In this document: positions 6,659 through 11,418 of the stretch, in pieces
Layout of the letters: each line of letters opens with the position of its first letter
Position numbering within the stretch: the stretch's first letter is position 1
DNA from: Bordetella parapertussis
GTDB taxonomy: Bacteria > Pseudomonadota > Gammaproteobacteria > Burkholderiales > SG8-39
NCBI GenBank assembly: GCA_945906975.1
Contig: CAMDRY010000066.1
Location: forward strand, 1-11,418
Reading direction: 5' to 3'
DNA: 11,418 nucleotides
Translations under genes and position numbers: made by a program
Notes under the pieces: model-generated
What the model was told of the DNA's origin: nothing
The model's database searches: none
What the model saw: the letters and a program-made list of their open reading frames with translations, nothing else

Positions 6659-7297
6659 TCATTGAGAGTACAGCCAGGGCTTCCGATGCGCGGCATCCGC
6701 GTGGAACGCGGCAATTTCCGGCAGCAGCTTTAGCGTCAGATCCAGTTCGTCGATGCCCTCGAGCAGTTGCTGCAGACGGAACGATGGAATCGAAAATTGA
6801 ATCTGCCGGCCGGAGGGCGTCACCAGTGTCTGCGTCGCGACATCCACGGAAAACATTGCCCCGGGCGCCCCTGGCGCCGCCTCTTCAGCAAGCCTTGCCA
6901 CTTCCGCCGCTTCCAGCGTGATCGGCAAGACGCCATTCTTGAAGCAGTAGGTGTGGAACAGCGGGCCGTAACTCGGCGCGATAACGCATCGGATGCCAAA
7001 CGCCACCAGTGCCCACACAGCATGCTCGCGCGCACTGCCGCAGCCGACATTGGTGCCTGCCAGCAGGAACTTTGCCTCGCGGAATTTCAGCCGATTGAGA
7101 ACAAAGCCGGGTATCTCGGCGCCGTTTGCGTCGAAACGCAATGTTGTGAAAAGGTTTTCCTGAACCACGGTTTCGGCACCACCTTGTGTCGCACCGCCGC
7201 CCTTTTCAGCCAGGGTGCGTGGCGCAAGCAGTTGCGCATCCATCTCGTCCATCAGCAGCGGGGCAGCGGCGCCACACAATTGCTTCAGCGGTGTCAT
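6659..7297 (-). CDS. LeuD-like small subunit of an isopropylmalate dehydratase-family hydro-lyase
   Basis: A 212-residue swivel-domain subunit that pairs with the LeuC-like protein encoded three bases upstream. In leucine synthesis LeuCD interconverts 2- and 3-isopropylmalate through the unsaturated acid. Clear family motifs are 'GTNVGCGSAREHAVWALVAF' (residues 81-100) and 'CFKNGVLPI' (118-126), followed by the usual acidic/hydrophobic C-terminal half. Two departures are visible: GCGSA where GCGSS is typical, and 'EMDAQLLAPRTL' (18-29) where leucine-pathway LeuD has a NxDTDxIIPK-type motif. Length (about 200) is normal. The ribosome site is weak, so translational coupling to LeuC is likely. 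The receptor context suggests a catabolic substrate rather than leucine synthesis (inference). Confidence 0.88.
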   Translation of the reverse strand: MTPLKQLCGAAAPLLMDEMDAQLLAPRTLAEKGGGATQGGAETVVQENLFTTLRFDANGAEIPGFVLNRLKFREAKFLLAGTNVGCGSAREHAVWALVAFGIRCVIAPSYGPLFHTYCFKNGVLPITLEAAEVARLAEEAAPGAPGAMFSVDVATQTLVTPSGRQIQFSIPSFRLQQLLEGIDELDLTLKLLPEIAAFHADAAHRKPWLYSQ

Positions 7298-7300
7298 TGT

Positions 7301-8725
7301 CTAGATCTTTCTAACGTCGGTGATGCAGCCGGTGACAGCGGCGGCAACTGCCATGGCCGGGCTCGCAAGGTGCGTGATACTGCCGCGCCCCTGCCGGTTC
7401 GGAAAATTGCGGCTGATGGTCGAAACCGCTCGCATACCGGGTTTGAGTATTTCTGTGAAACCATTGCCCTGACCACCGCACATCGAGCAACCCGGTTCGC
7501 CCCAATTGAAGCCCGCGCCGCGGAAGATCTCGTCCAACCCTTCTTCCTCCGCCTGTTTCTTGATGAGTTGCGATCCGGGGATGACCCAGGCGACCACGCT
7601 GCCGGCGACCTTGCGTCCCTTCGCCAGACCCGCTGCAAGACGCAGGTCGGAAATGCGGTTGTTGGCGCAGGAGCCGATGAAGACAAAGTCGATCGGCGTG
7701 CCTTCGAAGGGTGCCCCGGGCTTGAGTCCGGTGTAGCTGAGCGCGCCCTCGATTCGCAATCGCTCCTGTTCGCTTGCCGCATTTCTAGGGTCAGGGACGC
7801 GCTCGCTGATGCCGATAACGTCTCCGGGAGAAATACCCCATGAGATTTGTGGTTCAAGGCCGCTCACGTCTACCGTGGCCTCGCGATCAAACTTGGCTCC
7901 TGCGTCGCTGGGCAGGGCGCGCCAGTCTTTCACGGCCGCTTCCCAGTTTGCGCCCGTCGGGGCGTATTTTCGGCCCTTCAGGTATTCGAATGTTGTCTCG
8001 TCAGGTGCTACCTGCACAGTTCTCGAGCCCAGTTCCACGCCCAGATTGCAGGCAGTGAAACGTTCCTCCATGCCCATCGCGCGAATGGCCGATCCTGCGA
8101 GTTCCCCCGCGTGGCCGGCCGCGCTGCCTGCGCCGACCTTCCGGATCACGTGCAACAGGATGTCCTTTGCCGAAACGCCGGGGCCGGGCTTGCCATCAAT
8201 GTTAATGCGCATCGTCGGGGGCTTTTGCATCAGGCTCGTCTGTGTCGCGAGTGTCTGCGTCACCTCGCCCGCGCCGGATGCCCACGCGGCGGCGCCAGTG
8301 GCGCCTAACGTACATCCGTGGCTATCGTACACAGTCACCGTCGCGCCCGGCAGGGCGATGCCCAGTTCGCCTGCCACAATGCTGCTGATGCCCTGATTCG
8401 GGCTGTCGATATCGAAATGAGTGATTCCGTGCTCCGCCGTTCTCTCACGCATGGCCCGGGTCCAGCTGGTCACTCGAAGCTCCTGCGACCGACGCCCTGC
8501 GAACAGCGTCTGCGGCGAATGATCAGAAACGGCAAAGTTGTACCGGGGATACGGTACCTTGAGACCGCGCCTTTTCAATGGATCAAACCATGGAGCCCCA
8601 AGCTCCTGCAAAACCTGGCGGTCCACGAATACGAGGCCGAAGCCGTCGCCGTAGTCGCGAATCAGGTGATCCTCCCAGATCTTGTCGAACATTGATCTGG
8701 GCGCGCTTGCTTTGGTCATTGACAT
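7301..8725 (-). CDS. LeuC-like large subunit of an isopropylmalate dehydratase-family 4Fe-4S hydro-lyase
   Basis: A 474-residue aconitase-superfamily subunit, close to the usual LeuC length of about 466. Cluster ligands are in place: Cys352 ('FIGSCANNRI'), Cys413 and Cys416 ('EPGCSMCGG'). Also seen are 'DSH' at 134-136, 'LVAPDETTF'-like 'VAPDETTFEYLKGR' (239-252), 'GISERVPDP' and the C-terminal 'ISRNFPNRQGRG' with the catalytic-type Ser-Arg. Several usually fixed positions differ: DHS for DHN (68-70), DSHGCTLGATG for DSHTxTHGAFG (134-144), SCANNR for SCTNSR. It begins two bases after the stop of the upstream Bug gene (a second ATG at 8719 is also possible) and ends three bases before LeuD. 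The enzyme class is firm. The substrate is not; a C-substituted malate or other dicarboxylate is a reasonable guess from the receptors. Confidence 0.9.
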   Translation of the reverse strand: MSMTKASAPRSMFDKIWEDHLIRDYGDGFGLVFVDRQVLQELGAPWFDPLKRRGLKVPYPRYNFAVSDHSPQTLFAGRRSQELRVTSWTRAMRERTAEHGITHFDIDSPNQGISSIVAGELGIALPGATVTVYDSHGCTLGATGAAAWASGAGEVTQTLATQTSLMQKPPTMRINIDGKPGPGVSAKDILLHVIRKVGAGSAAGHAGELAGSAIRAMGMEERFTACNLGVELGSRTVQVAPDETTFEYLKGRKYAPTGANWEAAVKDWRALPSDAGAKFDREATVDVSGLEPQISWGISPGDVIGISERVPDPRNAASEQERLRIEGALSYTGLKPGAPFEGTPIDFVFIGSCANNRISDLRLAAGLAKGRKVAGSVVAWVIPGSQLIKKQAEEEGLDEIFRGAGFNWGEPGCSMCGGQGNGFTEILKPGMRAVSTISRNFPNRQGRGSITHLASPAMAVAAAVTGCITDVRKI

Positions 8726-8727
8726 CT

Positions 8728-9714
8728 CTATTGCTTTCTGGGACTGGCGTTCATCATCTTCACGATCATTCCCTGATTGACGAAGTCCTGCTTGATGAAC
8801 TCGGCGAACTCCTGCGGCGAGCTGCCGGCGATGTCGAAGCCGATGTTGTCCAACTGGGCACGCAGCGTCGACGATTTGATCGCGGCAACGCCCTCCTTAT
8901 TGAGGCGGGCGACGATGTCCTGCGGTGTCTTCGGCGGCGCCAGCAGGCCATACCATACGGTTGAATTGAAGTCAGGCAGGTTCGCGGCTTCGGCGACGGT
9001 TGGAATCTCCTTCATGTTCGGGAGACGTTTCAACGATGTCACTGCCAGCGCCTTTAGCTTTCCAGCGGACAACTGACTCTGCACCTGCTCCGGTGTTCCT
9101 ATCATGAGGTGAATCTCCCCAGCCAGCAGAGCCGTCGCAACCGGCACAGTGCCCTTGTATGTTATGGGGACAATATCGACACCGGTGCGATTCTCGAACT
9201 GGGCCATTGTCATTGAGGTTGTACTCGAGGGGCCGGTGGTGCCGAAATTAAGCTGCCCGGGTTTTGACTTGGCCAGCTTTATGAAATCGGCGAGCGAATT
9301 GATCGAGTTTGCAGCGGCGTATCCGCTGTTGACCAATACAGACACCGCAGAAGCCCCGAATTGCGTAATCGGTGAGAAGTCCCTTGTCGGATCAAAATTC
9401 ACCTTCTGCTGATGCGGCAGCGCAGTGACCGCTCCCGTGCCCATAAGCACCGTATAACCGTCGGGTTTGGCGTTGACCGTCGCCTCCACGGCAATGAGAC
9501 CGGCTGCTCCCGCACGGTTTTCAACCACAACCGGGGTCGCCATCGCGGCCGACATTAATTTTCCAACATTGCGGGCAAGCAGGTCTATTCCGCCGCCAGT
9601 GGCGGAGCCGACAAGAATGGTGATGGGTTTCTCTGGATAAGCGGCGTTCACGCAGAAAGCTGCGGTGCAGCCTGCAATGACGCACAATAACTGTTGAACA
9701 AATAAGCTTTTCAT
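8728..9714 (-). CDS. Bug/TctC-family TTT solute receptor, first gene of the LeuCD operon
   Basis: A 328-residue periplasmic receptor. The signal peptide spans residues 1-24 (cleavage at VNA-AY). Then come 'YPEKPITILVGSATGGGIDL' with the ligand Asp, 'NRAGAAGLIAVEA', 'KPDGYTVLMG', 'LNFGTTGPSSTTSM', 'PITYKGTVPVATALL', 'EIPTVAEAANLPDFN' and 'WYGLLAPPKTPQDI'. The ATG at 9714 is preferred: AGGAAG lies eight bases upstream and the lysine-led signal peptide starts here, whereas 17 extra upstream codons look non-coding. Its TAG stop is two bases before the LeuC ATG, so the genes are almost certainly co-transcribed and coupled. As promoter-proximal gene it probably defines the main uptake specificity of the operon (inference). 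Confidence 0.92.
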   Translation of the reverse strand: MKSLFVQQLLCVIAGCTAAFCVNAAYPEKPITILVGSATGGGIDLLARNVGKLMSAAMATPVVVENRAGAAGLIAVEATVNAKPDGYTVLMGTGAVTALPHQQKVNFDPTRDFSPITQFGASAVSVLVNSGYAAANSINSLADFIKLAKSKPGQLNFGTTGPSSTTSMTMAQFENRTGVDIVPITYKGTVPVATALLAGEIHLMIGTPEQVQSQLSAGKLKALAVTSLKRLPNMKEIPTVAEAANLPDFNSTVWYGLLAPPKTPQDIVARLNKEGVAAIKSSTLRAQLDNIGFDIAGSSPQEFAEFIKQDFVNQGMIVKMMNASPRKQ

Positions 9715-9756
9715 TTTTCGAGCTTCCTCGCTGTGGGACGAACCAATCTGGTGGCG

Positions 9757-9762
9757 ACTATA
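9757..9762 (-). promoter_or_regulatory. possible -10 element for the Bug-LeuCD-Bug operon
   Basis: Read on the minus strand this is TATAGT, a good sigma70 -10 match, 43 bases before the ATG at 9714. No convincing -35 hexamer is found at 16-18 bases, so the promoter may need an activator. Confidence 0.35.
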
Positions 9763-9809
9763 CAAGAGTCAGCTTGACGACGAGAACGACGAAGTCTGAA
9801 ATTCGGCGG

Positions 9810-9828
9810 TGTTTCAGCATGTGAAACA
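9810..9828. promoter_or_regulatory. 19-bp palindrome in the divergent intergenic region, candidate operator
   Basis: TGTTTCAGCATGTGAAACA has perfect 7-base arms around a 5-base centre. It lies in the 241-base space between the minus-strand operon (ATG at 9714) and the plus-strand SnoaL-like gene (TTG at 9956), roughly 48 bases upstream of the putative -10 of the operon. The symmetry and position suit a dimeric regulator controlling both directions. The regulator gene is not in the window, so its family cannot be named. Confidence 0.5.
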
Positions 9829-9940
9829 AATCATACATTTTCTTCACCTGAGCCGTTGCTTGCGCCGTTCTTAATGCGCCATGCACATACAACAGTCCGA
9901 CCGAGTGCATCGTTCTGCTAAAGTATCGGTGATCAAATAA

Positions 9941-9946
9941 AGGAGG
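9941..9946 (+). promoter_or_regulatory. strong Shine-Dalgarno site fixing a TTG start
   Basis: AGGAGG lies nine bases before the TTG at 9956. No ATG or GTG in the same frame is near it, so this site decides the unusual start codon of the SnoaL-like gene. Confidence 0.7.
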
Positions 9947-9955
9947 AACCGCACC

Positions 9956-10399
9956 TTGTACAAGGATGCCGCCACCACCTCGGCACTGACCGAGCTGGAA
10001 ACGGAATATTGGTACGACGTCGACCACAACTGGGGACGGTTGGCGCACGAGTTCTATTTGATCGATGGTGTGTTTGCCATCGGTGAGAAGCGCATGGCCG
10101 GCAGGGATGATATTCAAGGATTCTACAGCTGGCGCGAAGGGCGTGGGGAACGAACAGCAAGACACGTCATCTCGAACCTGCGCGTGAGCCGCACGGATGC
10201 GACGCGCGCAACGCTTGAGTGCATTATGTCGCTTTACGCTGCGGACGGCGCTCCGGTACTCGAATCGCGGCCGGCCATCATGATTGCCGACATCGTGAGC
10301 CACTGCGTCCTCAACGATGGCGCCTGGCGATATGCCACGCACGACCTCAGCCCGCTGTTCATGGGCGGAGAGGCGCCCACAATTCCGCCGGACAAATGA
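9956..10399 (+). CDS. SnoaL-like / NTF2-fold small protein
   Basis: A 147-residue protein of the NTF2-like superfamily (SnoaL-like domain), a cone-shaped pocket fold used by small isomerases, dehydratases, cyclases and non-catalytic binders. Supporting features are the helical start 'ALTELETEYWYDVDHNWGRL' (residues 10-29), 'GRDDIQGFYSWR' (49-60), 'TARHVISNLRV' (67-77) and the following strands 'ATLECIMSLYAADGAPV' ending near 'WRYATHDL'. Translation begins at TTG, set by the AGGAGG upstream. Length is typical. It is the first gene of a two-gene unit with the cupin (16-base gap) and is transcribed away from the Bug-LeuCD-Bug operon, so it may act on the same compound or an intermediate. Catalytic residues cannot be assigned; a role is inferred from neighbours only. 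Confidence 0.75.
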   Translation: MYKDAATTSALTELETEYWYDVDHNWGRLAHEFYLIDGVFAIGEKRMAGRDDIQGFYSWREGRGERTARHVISNLRVSRTDATRATLECIMSLYAADGAPVLESRPAIMIADIVSHCVLNDGAWRYATHDLSPLFMGGEAPTIPPDK

Positions 10400-10415
10400 A
10401 GGAGCAATTCAAGTG

Positions 10416-10793
10416 ATGACTAAAATGGTCGACTGGAATAATCTCGAGCGTGAATGGGTGCGCGAGGGGGTGGAAAGATGCGGCTTTCGCGGAGAGGATG
10501 TCATCCTGGTAATGAACTGGATCGCACCGCACATCAAGGTCAATCCGCACAAACACACATTTGAGCAGCTCGCGATCTGCATTCAGGGACGGTTCAATTA
10601 CCATGTCGGGGACGAGGTGCATGTGATGACTCCAGGATGCATGTTGCGCGTACCGCCCGGTGTCATGCATTACGTCGAGCCTATTGGCGAGGAGACGGCG
10701 CTGAACCTCGATGTGTTCGCGCCGATACGGGACGATTACAAACACTTGGTGGAATACCAGGCCGGCGATTTTGGTGCCAGTCCGAAGGCGTAG
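10416..10793 (+). CDS. small single-domain cupin
   Basis: A 125-residue cupin. Motif 1 is 'HKHTFEQLAICIQG' (residues 45-58), fitting the HxHxxEQ variant; motif 2 is 'PPGVMH' (80-85) with Asn97 further on. Predicted metal ligands are His45, His47, Gln51 (or Glu50) and His85. Cupins with this motif include KdgF-type proteins that act on sugar-acid intermediates and many uncharacterised metal-binding isomerases or dioxygenases, so the reaction is open. AAGGAG at 10399-10404 overlaps the stop of the SnoaL-like gene. The start could be ATG 10416 or GTG 10413 (better spacing by three bases); a third ATG at 10425 is less likely. It shares a transcript with the SnoaL-like gene and probably its pathway. 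Confidence 0.83.
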   Translation: MTKMVDWNNLEREWVREGVERCGFRGEDVILVMNWIAPHIKVNPHKHTFEQLAICIQGRFNYHVGDEVHVMTPGCMLRVPPGVMHYVEPIGEETALNLDVFAPIRDDYKHLVEYQAGDFGASPKA

Positions 10794-10858
10794 AAAGCAT
10801 CATGTCGCAGAGCTTGTGCTGGCTTGCACAAATCTCTAGTTCACCGAAATGCCGGTGT

Positions 10859-10888
10859 CTCTGACCAGTCCCAGCCAGAGTTTTATTT
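10859..10888 (+). terminator. weak intrinsic terminator candidate after the cupin gene
   Basis: CTCTG (10859-10863) pairs with CAGAG (10876-10880) around a 12-base loop and is followed directly by TTTTATTT. It lies 66 bases after the cupin stop. The stem is short, so this is a tentative call. Confidence 0.4.
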
Positions 10889-11146
10889 AGTTACCCAGCA
10901 AACCCGGGGTCGGGCATGGGCAAACCTGAGTATTGAACGTAATCGATGCTGTACGCTTTTCAAAAGTCCAAAACATGTCCCATTGGAGAAATTTAGCTGC
11001 CGCCATACGTTCAGCTCGGGTTCGATTTGACTATCAGCTTACGGAAAAATAAAGTTCAACTTTTAAGGGGTGAATCGGCCCCCGGAAGAACGCGGCGCTG
11101 GAGGCGGTCCCACTGTGCCGGGTTGTTGGGTGGCATGGCAAGACGA
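10889..11146. other. intergenic stretch without a recognised gene
   Basis: Together with 10794-10858 this forms a gap of about 350 bases between the cupin and the antitoxin gene. Short open frames exist on both strands but none has a start with a ribosome site or a family signature. The stretch around 11030-11075 is AT-rich. I see no RNA gene and no clear insertion-sequence end. Confidence 0.4.
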
Positions 11147-11418
11147 CTACGATTTATGAGCGTCACGAAACGCTTTCAATACTGCATTCATACGTGTCTG
11201 GTATCCAGCGCCTTGCTCCCTGAACCAAGCGAGCACATCTTTATCCACACGCAGCGCAATTTGCGCTTTACGCGAGGGCAATGGCAGCCCGCGATGAGCT
11301 GCTGCGTTCGCCCAATCCGCGGGTGCGGTACGCGGAGCATCTTTCGTGAATTTGATATCACGATCCGGCATCGCAGCAAGCTTTTCCCAATTTGTCTTTC
11401 CCTTGGCGTTACTTCCTG
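11147..11418 (-). CDS. BrnA-type (DUF4415) antitoxin, 5' end outside window
   Basis: This frame matches BrnA/DUF4415 antitoxins, the DNA-binding partners of BrnT-type ribonuclease toxins that repress their own operon. The C-terminal half has the ribbon-helix-helix signature 'QIALRVDKDVLAWFREQG' followed by 'AGYQTRMNAVLKAFRDAH'. The frame stays open upstream of the ATG at 11371 to the window edge, where it reads 'KTNWEKLAAMPDRDIKF'. The TNW..LAAM..-DI pattern is the usual BrnA N-terminus, so the ATG at 11371 is an internal Met and the real start lies beyond 11418. A BrnT toxin gene would be expected just outside the right edge, upstream of this gene on the minus strand. It is not visible here. 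Confidence 0.8.
   Translation of the reverse strand, partial: GSNAKGKTNWEKLAAMPDRDIKFTKDAPRTAPADWANAAAHRGLPLPSRKAQIALRVDKDVLAWFREQGAGYQTRMNAVLKAFRDAHKS

Noticed and set aside
6767..7843. Plus-strand open frame of 358 codons opposite LeuC/LeuD
   Set aside because: It spans two convincing minus-strand genes and their junction, with no recognisable domain.
9758..10342. Minus-strand open frame of 194 codons across the divergent spacer and SnoaL-like gene
   Set aside because: It is antisense to the SnoaL-like gene, has no domain match, and would run through the promoter region of the operon.
10794..11146. Possible small gene or transposon end in the AT-richer gap after the cupin
   Set aside because: No ribosome site plus start, no family signature and no clear terminal repeats.

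Overview
The window looks like a piece of a Burkholderiales-type betaproteobacterial chromosome (Alcaligenaceae/Comamonadaceae flavour). This is inferred from the moderately high GC content, the Shine-Dalgarno-led genes and, above all, five genes for Bug/TctC-type periplasmic solute receptors of tripartite tricarboxylate transporters (TTT) within 11 kb. Large families of orphan Bug receptors are a hallmark of that group. No TctA or TctB membrane subunit, no rRNA or tRNA gene, no CRISPR array and no intact insertion sequence is visible.

Left part (1-5420, mostly plus strand): the 3' end of a Bug gene; a minus-strand relic of an AbiE-type toxin-antitoxin pair (abiEi tail overlapping abiEii head by ATGA, both truncated); an intact Bug gene (954-1916); a minus-strand relic of a MetE-like gene (about 1917-2126); an intact MetE-like cobalamin-independent methyltransferase-family gene (2285-3409) followed after 38 bp by another Bug gene (3448-4413); a spacer built of palindromic, dispersed-repeat-like DNA (4423-4625); and a flavin-reductase-like gene (4758-5420).

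Middle part (9714-5647, minus strand): a compact four-gene operon, Bug - LeuC-like - LeuD-like - Bug, with gaps of 2, 3 and 43 bases. The two hydro-lyase subunits keep the 4Fe-4S ligands but depart from leucine-pathway LeuCD in several active-site motifs. I infer a catabolic (de)hydratase for an imported di- or tricarboxylate, with the two receptors supplying uptake specificity.

Right part: a divergent plus-strand pair, an NTF2/SnoaL-like protein (TTG start, 9956-10399) and a small HxHxxEQ cupin (10416-10793). The pair is separated from the operon by a 241-base intergenic region carrying a clean 19-bp palindrome that could be a shared operator. The window ends in a BrnA-type (DUF4415) antitoxin gene running off the right edge. 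The most notable candidate system is therefore the divergent Bug-LeuCD-Bug / SnoaL-cupin cluster, whose substrate cannot be read from sequence alone.
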